From Coniella vitis (lineage: Eukaryota; Ascomycota; Sordariomycetes; Diaporthales; Schizoparmaceae): a DNA stretch of 64,000 nt. Of the stretch, positions 24,067-34,269 are shown in pieces; within the stretch, counting starts at the first letter, position 1; every line of letters starts with the position of its first letter. A model generated the notes under the pieces. The model did not search any database, was not told where the DNA came from, and saw nothing but the letters and a program-made list of their open reading frames with translations. Position numbers and translations under genes: made by a program. The stretch covers positions 620,001 through 684,000 of the forward strand of contig WUJK01000003.1 of NCBI GenBank assembly GCA_011317545.1, given 5' to 3'.

Positions 24067-25206
24067 ATGTTCAATGCGCTGAATCGCATTATCTCTCGTC
24101 TCGATGGCGAAGACCCTCGCCAGAAACAACAGCAAGGCCTCTCAGGCTTCCAAGTCCTGCGCAACAACAACCCTCAGCTCCCTCTCGACCCGTGGTTTGA
24201 TTTCATCGTTGGCATCAATGGCCGCGTGATTGTAAGGATACAAGGGCTCGAAACACTTTATACTGCAGTTTTACCCCCACTAATGTCATTACCCTTTCTC
24301 TTCAAGGACGATCCAAGCCCGAACCTCTTCGCCCAAGAGATCCGCAACTGCGCCGGCAGTACCGTCACCCTCGGCCTCTGGAGCGCTAAAGGTCAACGCA
24401 CACGCACCGTTCACACCGTCGTACCCCACGACACTGCCTCCCTCGGCCTAACGTTGCAGTGGACCTCGCTCGCTGTCGTCACCAACATCTGGCACGTTCT
24501 CGACGTCCCCGCCAACTCTCCCGCCGACCTCGCCGGCCTTCTTCCTTATAGCGACTACATAATCGGCTCGCCCGAGGGCATGCTCCACGGCGAGAGCGGC
24601 CTGTCAGAGATCGTTGAAGACCATATTGGCCGACCGCTACAACTCTACGTCTACAACAACGAGTACAACGTCACACGCGAGGTGACGCTCCAGCCGAGTC
24701 GCGAGTGGGGCGGCGAGGGCGCGCTGGGCTGCGTGCTGGGCTATGGTGCTCTACACCGCCTACCTGCGCCCTTGAGCGAGCCTGTCAACGCGCCTGGAGA
24801 GATGATGTTTGATGGCGGCGAGTTGTCCGAGAAGACGCCTTATGCCGCAACGATCCCACCCCCCGGTGCTTCCGGAACCAGCTTCTTCACACCGGCCGAC
24901 CAGGGGGGACAGAGTCCCGCCACAGGTGCAGGTGGCGGTGACTTTCTAGTCCCAGCACAAATGACGAGCCCTCCACCACCACCAGCGGGCAACGCGCCGC
25001 CACGAAACCACAAGAAGAAAGACAGGCACGCCAATCGGGGAGCCAGCGGCATGGATGATTACTTCAACGAGCAGGAACAAAAGAGTCGGGAGCTAGATAG
25101 GCCCGAATCCACGCGCAACAAGAGTCCCGTCGCGCCTCCTCCAAAGGCTGGCGGACCGCCTAAAGGGGGGCCCCCAAGAGCTGATACGCCCAAAGCGGAC
25201 GAGTAA
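24067..25206 (+). CDS. GRH1: GRASP-family Golgi stacking/secretion protein (Grh1-like)
   Basis: Peripheral Golgi/ER-exit-site protein of the GRASP55/65-Grh1 family, involved in tethering and unconventional secretion. Two exons, 24067-24231 and 24307-25206, with a 75-nt intron (24232-24306) that is a multiple of three and open; removing it gives GRVI|DDPSPNLF and 354 aa, while retention would insert 25 residues between the halves of the first PDZ-like domain. Seen: GFQVLRNN, PWFDFIVGINGR, GLTLQWTSL, WHVLDVPANSPADLAGLLPY (PDZ2) and VLGYGALHRLP. The C-terminal 120 residues are Pro/Gly/Lys-rich, the usual variable tail. The N-terminus is MFNALNRIISRL: no Gly2 for myristoylation but an amphipathic helix opening Met-Phe, as in yeast Grh1. 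It converges on OST2, 224 bp away. Confidence 0.94.
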   Translation: MFNALNRIISRLDGEDPRQKQQQGLSGFQVLRNNNPQLPLDPWFDFIVGINGRVIVRIQGLETLYTAVLPPLMSLPFLFKDDPSPNLFAQEIRNCAGSTVTLGLWSAKGQRTRTVHTVVPHDTASLGLTLQWTSLAVVTNIWHVLDVPANSPADLAGLLPYSDYIIGSPEGMLHGESGLSEIVEDHIGRPLQLYVYNNEYNVTREVTLQPSREWGGEGALGCVLGYGALHRLPAPLSEPVNAPGEMMFDGGELSEKTPYAATIPPPGASGTSFFTPADQGGQSPATGAGGGDFLVPAQMTSPPPPPAGNAPPRNHKKKDRHANRGASGMDDYFNEQEQKSRELDRPESTRNKSPVAPPPKAGGPPKGGPPRADTPKADE

Positions 25207-25430
25207 TATGGCACATGGCAGAGGGCAACAAACGGCATAGAGCATGAGTTCATAGACTGTGAAAATAAGAAATACCCTGTTGTTTTTAGCGTAATATCAT
25301 GCACGCCTGACTCCGTGTGCTCTATCTGTACATGGCCATCACTTCCATGGCCAGATTGGAAGTGATGAAAACGTGAGGGGCCTCCACTTTGCGTCTGCAA
25401 CGCGTTCCCATTCTTGATTTCTCCATCCGT
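25207..25430. other. Convergent spacer GRASP / OST2
   Basis: 224 bp between two stop codons on opposite strands; it holds both 3' UTRs. An inverted repeat near 25330-25365 (CACTTCCATGG...CCAGATTGGAAGTG) could form a hairpin, but no function is established. Confidence 0.4.
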
Positions 25431-26058
25431 TCAGTTGATGTAGTTGATGCAGAAGAAGTGTAGAATCAGGCTGCCAAAGACGAAGTCCGCAAAAGATCTA
25501 TTTGAAATATTAGCTCCCTCTGCCCAAAAGTCTGTAGCCGGATCTCAGCGCACCGTTCAGGGGTCGTCTTAGAAAACGAGGATTTGTTCTGTTCGACGTT
25601 TTGAACACGGAGAGCAACTGCGACGGTATGGTTCTTGATTAGCCATCTACTCTTCGAGACTGGATATTTGGGATATTCTTCTGTTATACTTGTCACTTAC
25701 CAGTCAGAACAAATTGACCGACGGTGCCAATGAAGCCGGCCAAAAAGGCATTGTATGGCTGTAAATAGTATCGGCAGATGTTAGTGGCCCAACCCCCCTC
25801 TCAATCAATCCGTTGGCTCCCCATCCAAGTCGAGGGTCCACTCACATTGCGAGCAACCAGGACGAAGTACAACATCTGCAAGCCTCCGACCAGGACCAGG
25901 AAAGCCAGAAAGATGTCAATCAGCCTGGTCTGGTGGGTGGTGATCTTCCAGTATCCGTTCCACACTTTCTCGACATCGGGCCAGGCCTGCAGGAAAGACG
26001 ACGGCTGCGACGAGTTGGCATCGCCAGCAGTGGCTGAGGTGTTCTTCTTGGGAGCCAT
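25431..26058 (-). CDS. OST2: Oligosaccharyltransferase subunit OST2 (DAD1)
   Basis: Small membrane subunit of the ER oligosaccharyltransferase, which transfers the dolichol-linked glycan to Asn during N-glycosylation. Four exons: 25846-26058, 25701-25758, 25554-25617 and 25431-25497; introns of 87, 83 and 56 nt; all phases close and give 133 aa, normal for the family. Seen: a hydrophilic N-terminus (MAPKKNTSATAG), TM1 (LIDIFLAFLVLVGGLQMLYF), the conserved PYNAFLAGFIGTVGQFVL segment, VALRVQN, then TPER|SFADFVFGSLILHFF and the C-terminus NYIN. These are the DAD1 hallmarks. The start is at MAPKK because the upstream extension has no family similarity. Confidence 0.95.
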
Positions 26059-29000
26059 CTTGGAATTATGGGTGTAATGGCAAGGGCAAGTGGCAGGTTG
26101 AAATGCCTGCTCTAAAATTCGTCGATTGGTGGTGGTGTCCAGGGGTGGATGGGATGGACTTGTGAATGCGCGATGTTGCCAGCTAAATGGGCAGCTTTCC
26201 AAAACGACACGAAAGCTCCAAGCCAGGGTGACGACGAACTCGGTGGGTTCTGCCAGAGTGTATGTGATTGGCTGAACCGAGCAGGGGTGCTACGGGTGCC
26301 AAGCTTTGGGGGTCCTCGGCAGCTCAGCCTTGTCCCCACTGCCGCAGATGGTAGTGCTACTAATGATATGTATGAACAGAACACGAAGTTAAGGAAGTCT
26401 TTTATAACACCTTCCAGTACTGCTCCTCGGGGCCACTGTAGAATTTATCCATCTTCCATTTGGGAGCTTCCTTGCCTCTTATACTTTGTTTCCTGGGTCA
26501 TATATAAACTTATGCTCTTATTTCCATTCATATGCAACAAGTAGCATCTGCTACGTACTCCAATCTTATGAGAAACATCAGCTACGACAAGTAAATCTCC
26601 GTATCCACCATTTTGCATTATATGCCATATTCGATTTCTCTCGGAAGTGGAGACTTTTACTCTTAAGATTGAGAGATATCGTTAAGTTAGCCTTTCAAAA
26701 CGTATATGCTCTTAATAGTAGCCATATGGATACGAATAGTCTTCTACGCCCTGTAATAGATCTTTTATGGGTAACTCCTTGTAGCAGATTACAGAAAGGT
26801 CTTTAATGAAAGTTGATGATTTCAGTGTCTGTCTAAGTATGGAAGAAGATACTGCACGCTTTGCTATATTTCCGGTATGTTGTACAAGATAGTCTCAAGT
26901 CTCTTCTTGCTCTAGAAGAGAAAACCTACTGGAAATGTTGCATAATATTATTTATCTAACCCATAGTATAGTCTATATATGGTTTCTATGGTCGATATAA
27001 CCAAAATTCAAGATAAAATACTCCTCTATATTGATTTATAGGAGGCTCAGCTGATCAACTGGTATATATATATATATATATATCTCACGAGAGATTACTA
27101 TCCGGCTCATGTACAGGGCCAACAGTCCCAAGCATTTTGTCTAGCTATTAATATTGCTACTACAAAAAGACCTCACAATCCGTCTAGGAAAGCGTCGTTG
27201 TAAGCAAGCCATTCCAACCAGCCGAACACAACAGGCTCGGTATCAGCGGTGTATAGCGGACCGCCTTGATGTACGATCAATGAGCTGAGGAGCATGACTT
27301 TCTCAGTGCATTGGGTTTTAAAGCAACCTGAAATTGTCACAAGTGGCACCGAGTGGCTCTTCAAATCCTCATCACAGACGTAGTCTACGGCTAGAGTGCT
27401 GCGTCACAGGGTCGACGGTGAATAGATATTCACCGGTCGTGACAAATCAACGAGTATCAAGCGATGAGGCACGTATCTAGCCACAAAGTTTGCTGGAGAA
27501 TAATTGAACATAAGACATAATTATACCTGAGTTCATGTTATGCATTGATTATATAGTGAGCATCGGGACAAAACATATAGACGTGATAATTGATATGCAG
27601 AAGTGCATATGTGAAAATAACATTGCTTATATGTCATTCCGCCGCCCCGACTGATGGACTAATATGGAAATACATCTGCGTTACTGGTTCACTCTGAAGC
27701 TTCAAACTACGTACTTGTGTTTCAAGTGCATATGTTATTTTCAATTTCTGTTTCAACTAGTGATCAGTCCCTATGTTTGTGGACCTCTGATGCCTATCTT
27801 AGGAGTCGCGGTCGTAAGGCAGAAAGCAGCCCGATTTCTGGAAGGAAATAAAACAGGGCTGCTTGCTAGCTCAATCCAAGAGTCTCTATACTATCAACAG
27901 GCTGTCCAAGCACAAAAAGATTCAGAAAGTGGGTACGAGGTCAGTAGTGAACGCCTGGGTTCGGCTAAAAGTGAACTATTGAATGTCTTTGACTGTTTGA
28001 AGGGGAAGGAGAATAGATGTGCTTGGTTATACAGAATAATTCTCACAACATCATTCTATGTTTTCAAGAAAGAATAAAGCGAAAGGGTTTACTTCCAGGC
28101 TCGAATTTTGTTCATCTTCCAAGCCTCGGGAGCCGCGGAGCAAACATTCCATCCCGAAAAAAGAACTTGACAGAATCAGTAGATCCCTAGAGACAATATT
28201 GCGTCCACCGTAGCGTTGCCATAGTATTCATGCTATATCTAACTATCTTTCCCAAGACTTTTCACCAAGATCTATGATTCAAGCGCCTAGGAGGATGTTC
28301 AAATACAATTTGCGAGCCACGTAGTACAATCCCAAGGGAGTGCCACAGCTGCGCAGACTTGCTTTTGCTGGGTTTACAGGGAGACACTTTGCTTTGCTTG
28401 GACCTCTAGTTGAATTCATACATATATAGTAGTGGTAGTATACCAGACGGCAACTTGGGAGTATCTACTGTCTTAGAAAAAGAAAGAGGCCTTGTGCATC
28501 GGCTGTATGTCCCGGGAGAACAGGCGGTGCAGTATTTGTGCTCTGTGAACTGTGGGGATCGACATGGTCCATGAATTCCGATTTCAAATCTCTTTAGTCT
28601 ATCAAGTAAGCAAGGAATTTCCAGCTAGACGCTTACTAAACTTGAGAAATCGACCAGAATGAGAGAGGAGGCCAAAACAAATGGTCTCTTGTGAATATAG
28701 CCGATCTCGAACAAGTAATGGGCCATCAAAATATGCTGAGATGAACAAATATCGATCCAGGGGGGAAGAGTCGATGAAGTTGTTGCAGGTTGGAGCAATT
28801 GCTCAGGCCAAAGGTTTCAAAGTCTTACATATTCTGTATGATATGGCAGACTTGCTTATCGATGTCCATTTGCAATAGCCCCGAGTCTGTTTCAACTATT
28901 AACGAAGCCATTCAGTATAGCGCAATGATTCAGACCTCGCAAAGAATTAGATGATTGCAATGCTGAGCTTTAGACATCTGTAATCCTTGCCAGCTTGTGC

Positions 29001-29406
29001 GTGCTGGACGAAGGCAAGAAGACACCGTTGGGAATGGAAGTATAGGAATGATTTCATTAATATGGCATATTGTAATATCCACCCAGGTAACATCAGTGCT
29101 CAACTGTTGACTAGGCCTTATCTCTCAATATAAGGCTTCAAGATTTTACTATCAGCAGGTGTGGTTGTCAGCAACTGCTTTTAACTCTGATCAAGAGAGG
29201 TATTTGGTATAGGCTACAATTATATAAGCTGGCAGAAGCCTCTGGGTCCAACTGCTCATTAGAGACTTTATCACCCTCTCCCTCGGTCCTTCTCTGCAGC
29301 AAGGCTTCCGATCCTGATTCTAGAGTTATAATCCTGTGCTGCCTTCAAGTCATCCCTGAATTCTCTTACTAATCTCTCCTACCAAAAGCTGGAACCAAAT
29401 CTCACC
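26059..29406. other. Gene-poor, partly AT-rich island
   Basis: About 3.3 kb upstream of OST2. The first few hundred bases should be the OST2 promoter. From about 26.4 kb the sequence becomes visibly AT-richer (23 G/C of 60 in 26581-26640) and stop codons are dense. Open frames at 26486-26806, 27664-28077 and 28681-28878 show no recognised domain. A (TA)10 tract lies at 27063-27083. The texture fits decayed, possibly repeat-derived DNA, but no transposase, reverse transcriptase or terminal repeat was recognised. Confidence 0.4.
27063..27083. repeat. (TA)10 microsatellite
   Basis: A perfect TA run of about 21 nt inside the AT-rich island. Confidence 0.85.
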
Positions 29407-30205
29407 ACGGCCTTAAGCCCGTATTGGTGGCTAGTCTAGTGATATTGCGTGTCTCAGCACAGACCGTGGTCAACGGTATCACCACTGATGTGAGTGTCCA
29501 CGGGCTAATGATTCAATTGTTGTCTTGAGATATCAATATGTGACGTACCCTAAACCTCAACAGACGGAAATGCCTCTGTGACAAACAAAATCCCAGTGGC
29601 GCCCGGTACAATTCATAACTACCTGATACCGCCATTGACACCGCCCATTTCCCTCTTGGTGGCACCGTGAAGAGATCTATTCAAGCAAGCTCGGCACGCA
29701 ATGGCAATGGCGTGATGCTCCGTGTCGAGTTCCTGGCCTACCAGAGACTGATGGCCCATTCCGTAAGGGCTTGTGGGTCACATTCTCTGTTGCAAACCCT
29801 CTGATAGTCCTTGCAGTATACCATATCCAATACGAACCCGTCCAAGCAGTGGTAACTGCAACTGCAACCTGACCCACCTACTAGGCAGACCTGACCAGCG
29901 TGGTGAGACTCTGACATGTAACTCGGCGGCGCCAGAAACGTGTCAGGTCGGTGCTCTTTTCGGAAAACATGGCGAGATCACCAACACCTGATTTTAAGGA
30001 TGCATTCATCGATGATTACGTCTCTAGTCTGTCCCGCACAGTTGTCCACGTGGACCACCGCAGCATTGTGCTGCACTCTGCCAATATTACGGTACAATTC
30101 AAATCAACCTGCGCCAACCTCGAATCCATTGTCTTCCAGTGTTCCACGTACGGTCAGGATTCAACGGCGTATGCTTCATTCTCCGCTCCGTCCCCAGTGA
30201 CGTCG
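29407..30205 (+). pseudogene. Broken extracellular Cu/Zn-type superoxide dismutase
   Basis: Relic of a secreted, probably GPI-anchored SOD of the fungal surface type, an enzyme that removes superoxide outside the cell. Seen in order: a signal-peptide-like stretch ending in SAQTVVNG; a likely intron (29490-29563); FPLGGTVKRSIQASS and NGNGVMLRVEF; GLPETDGPF; a 54-nt intron (29763-29816) giving GPFLYHI; NCNLTHL; RGETLTCN; CQVGALFGKHGEITN; DAFIDDYVS; HRSIVLHSANIT; and TCANLE, then a Ser/Pro-rich tail. Lesions: no ATG before the signal-like stretch, a frame change near 29622, a one-base shift near 29840 and another with TGA and TAA at about 29989. The second His of the YHIH copper motif reads Gln. 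The intact reading frame is gone. Family identity rests on several motifs in the right order. Confidence 0.65.
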
Positions 30206-33200
30206 GCGGTCTTCGTGCGTCGGTGCCCTGAACTGCCTAACAAACAGCGCTTTCACGTCTACTGTGCGTGCTATTGCCATTGTCGCTGCGGCTTATCCCA
30301 ACACGCCGGCTCAATTACTCGCTATCAAGTGCGCAGCAATAGCCATTCTTCTTCTAAGAGTAGTAAGCTCTGCCAATCTACAGCCGTAAGAACATGGAGC
30401 ATGGAATCTGAGGGAAGGCCTGGCTTTGCTCTACAGACGAGGGCTTAAGTAAGGTCTACATTGGAAATCTACGTTGAGTAAGTACTCAATGTCTACGTAT
30501 TGGGAATAAACCCTGACACACAAGTCCCAAGTCAGTCTTGTTTACGTTTTATGGTTACTCCGCTAGGAAGTGTCAAAGGTCTTTTTTTAATCTTTTTTTT
30601 TATTTGTCTCACACCTCTATGCTGGACTAGAAGCACATGGGAGAAGGGCCAAAAGCAATTTGCACGGTCTAAAACCCAGCTGCTTGCCCTACATAGTAAG
30701 TGGATACCGATAATTGCCATAAGCAACGCGGTCAGCGCGTGGAATTGAGCCAGCAGCATCGTCATTCATTCGATCCGTTTCCTAATGGGAAATATGTTAG
30801 TACCTTCGGAGACACTATACCATGTACACACGAAACGGTTGAGAAGCCTGAGTGCTTCTGTGCTATAAAGCTCGTCGACTCATTTGGTGCGTGCTCGCTC
30901 AGATATGGTAACGTCAGCACCCTGCGAAAAAGACATGGCAGGAAAATGTGCGTTGCCCCGACAGCAGGATCGCGGCTCTAATGACGTGTCAGATGCATTC
31001 GTGAACCGATACCGGGAAGCCTCTTGGCCGTTTCAAATATTATTCGAAAAAATTGCCAATACCATGTACGTACTATGTACTGTGTGACTTTTTGGGGAGT
31101 TGACTCAATGGGTAAGTACAAAGTACCATGTACATCCGTGAGAAAAATGTTAGGACGGTTTAGTGGCCACCACACTCACGAGAAATACTCAAAGGTACTG
31201 TGCATATGAAATACATTCTAAATTTATCGCAATGGCAGTGCATATGGGCATGAGTTGAATCGGGGTGCGGTTCACGGACTGTTCGCATTAGTATCCAGCC
31301 GACGAGCGGCTTTACGTGCCGCAAATGGCTGATGTGCAAGATACTAATATCTAATGTATTCTCTATCTATGAAGACTAATAGTTCGTATTTGGGGATAGA
31401 TTTGGCGGAGAAACGGCTAGTTGAATACTGAAAGTAACATGTGGCTGGTAGAGCTGAGATGGCATTGTCAAGCGCCATGAACTTTTGGACATCCAAGAGA
31501 CTTATACTCATGAGTTCAGGGAGGGTAGATTCAAAAGCACTAACCCCGGACCCAACAAAAAGAAAGCAAGAAAAAGAAAGAAAAAAAGAGAGCAGCAAAA
31601 GAAAGGAAAGAAAGATTGACTGCGCGCGGGACCTGAGTGGGGCGAGCTCCCGAGAAACTGGATCGACAAGGGTGTCATGGCGTTGTGAGTTGGCGAATCA
31701 GAAGGGGCTAGATTTACGGATTGAGTAGGTGGGGCTTGCCTCTTGATCGGGGTGGACGTGGGGAAGCAGCCCGTCAAAAGATTTGGGATGCATGGAATGG
31801 AGTAAAACAGGCAGGAATGCACAGAAGAGCTAGAATGCGGCAGGACCCGAAGGGATTAATTTGGGTCTGATTCAGAAAAAAAAGAAAAGGGGAAAAAGCC
31901 GATCCAGTCTGCGGCCAGACGTTTTGTTTTGTGACAGGGAGCGCACGCGCCAGCAAAGAATTGAGGCCCTGGCAGATGAGGATCTGTGACTGCCTTTCCG
32001 TGGGTTGTTGCTATTTTTGGCTGATATGTGGGTCGCTACTATGTCGTTGATTCCTTCTTGTTATTGCCATTTTAGACTGTGCGGTGTCAAAATAAGGGAG
32101 GCGCAATGGATTCAACTGACTGCGTGCAGGAACTGTTCATATGTACACCTGAGCATTTCATGACCGGCCAATCTACGGTGCCGAGTTTATATACGCACAC
32201 CTTTGGCATTTGCTCAAATTCCTCATGTGTTATTTCTGGCCCCCGCCACCCAGGAGTTGTCTCCACAGGACTCTCAATTTGGAGAAAACCCGGTTGCGCG
32301 ATACCCAAGAGCTGAGGTCGAGCCAAACCCGATCCATTGGCGCATGATTCCTTGGCTCACGTTTCTGTCAGCCGCGATCATGTTTGTGGCTAGCTTCGTG
32401 GGTGGTCTACGCATGTTACGCTGCCCATGACTCGATGCATCTCAAGTTCTCAAGAATGGTTGGTTGGTTGCGAGTCTTTGGAACGTTGCAGTCACAGTAC
32501 ATAATTGAGCACTCTTGCTGGGTAGCTCCAGGCTAGCGGAAGCTGCCTCCAGGTGACAGGCCGGGCACTAAAAAGTGTGCATGGCCACGGATGTTGTCTC
32601 CGGAATAGGGAGGACTCGAGGGTCAGGGTCAGGGTTGGTGGGAGCATAGTGCTAAGTCCCACACAACAACAGCCCGCAGACGACGGTGATCTATGGCACC
32701 CTTGCGACACATTATACCTTTACAGTCTGATAATCTCATTTGTCTCGACGTTATGTACACTCACAGCCATGGATCTTCGCTTGAGCTCTTCCCGCAAAGA
32801 ATTCTCGACGCAGAACCTCGACTGCCAGACACAAGCCTCTACCATGTCGGCGGGGCTGGAGTGGTGGTGATAGTATGCGATACCATAGCGTAGCGTGTCT
32901 GTCTGGGATTCTCTGAAGGCCAGGATGGCCTTGGCTGGTCTGAGTCTGAATCTGAGTCTCAACGTGGGGTGGGAGCGCGAACGGAGGGGATCAGCCACCC
33001 CAGGGCTAGAATAAGGGCATTGTTCACTGTGTTCTGTCGTTTTGGTGTGAGCCCTTTCCATTGTCTCGGGGCGGTCGACTGGCATGGTGTGCGCCAGTAC
33101 GGTGCTGAGAGACGTGTCAAGTGGCGTCGCTAGCCTCGAGCCTGGCAGACACAACGATGAACGTTCATCACCACAGCTGTCGCGGACACCACCCTCTTTC

Positions 33201-34269
33201 TTGCCCTCCTCCCCATCATAACGCCATGTCATACCATAGTGCCCGGGGCAAGCGCGCACTAGAACCTACCTAGGTACCTTGTAGCTTTGTTTCGTTTCGT
33301 CTGGGCTGCAAGCATCTGCAAGCACCTGCAGCCGGTGTCAATCCTACAGCACGCTTGGGGCCCGTTTCGCGGTGCTGATTGGTGGTGGTAGGAAGAACTG
33401 GAGCAGCGTAGCGAGTATTATGAAGGATTTCTGTGGGGCAAACATACGCCATGGAGGGTCTATCGCTACTATCATGTATGTATTCTGACTACAATGTACA
33501 GTCTGCACTAGGCAGTCGACCATGTAACGCAGCCGTATGCACGCTCAGCAGGGCACAGGGCTTTCGCGAACGCCAACAGACGCACTACATAGTACTCTCT
33601 TCAACAACCGCTCTGGTGGGCACAAAAGCTGACAATGGGTAGAGGACCTTTGCTTTAAACAAGTGTTGTGCTGACATCTCAAGTGGGTGAGCAGGCCACT
33701 TGTTGTTCTTCATCATATTGGCACCCAGTAACCCAAGTAGGTATTACGTAGTATGTACTCTAAGTAAAGCAGCACCCAGAGCAACCTCGGCAGTGAATGG
33801 TAAGCGATACCTGCAGGAAACACTCACCCACTTGCTCCTTCCCAGCTACTTTGCAATTCGTTTTCTGCCAGGGCTGCGGCGGAGGGCCTGGTCAAGGCGC
33901 TGGGCAAGAGCGGTCCCATGCTCTTGTACAAAAGTGCATGGGGCAGCTGCCTGGGAAAGCAGGAAGTCGCGGCACCTTTTTTTGAGACCAAGTCCCCTTA
34001 GTTTCCGAAAACGTGGCCCTGGCATGCCATTGCTTCGTCGCATTGCCACCCGCGAACAAAGGAAGTTTGATTCACCTCCGCCATCTATCCAGGTGAGGAA
34101 TGCCAGGGAGAAGTGGATCTCGACGTCGATCCTGTTCATTGGGAGGCAAGGGCGGAGCATTCCAGCTGCGGTGCTTCGACTTACGGAATCGGGAAGTGGT
34201 TTGCTTTGCTAACTTCGACCGCTCGCTGCCACAGACTGATTTTCTATCTCGACTCTACACAAAACCAAC
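30206..34269. other. Long intergenic stretch upstream of the sulfurase-like gene
   Basis: About 4 kb without a recognised gene. The right end is the promoter of the sulfurase-like gene. TACTATGT occurs at 31071-31078 and ACATAGTA at 33587-33594; CCTAGGTACC lies at about 33269-33278. A purine-rich AAAGAAAG run spans roughly 31558-31615. The minus-strand open frame 32720-33259 (179 codons) has no recognised motif and was not accepted. Confidence 0.35.

Noticed and set aside
27664..28077. 137-codon frame as a transposon protein
   Set aside because: No reverse transcriptase, transposase or integrase motif, and no terminal repeats were found.
32720..33259. 179-codon minus-strand open frame
   Set aside because: Arg/Ser/His-rich, no motif and no supporting splice structure.
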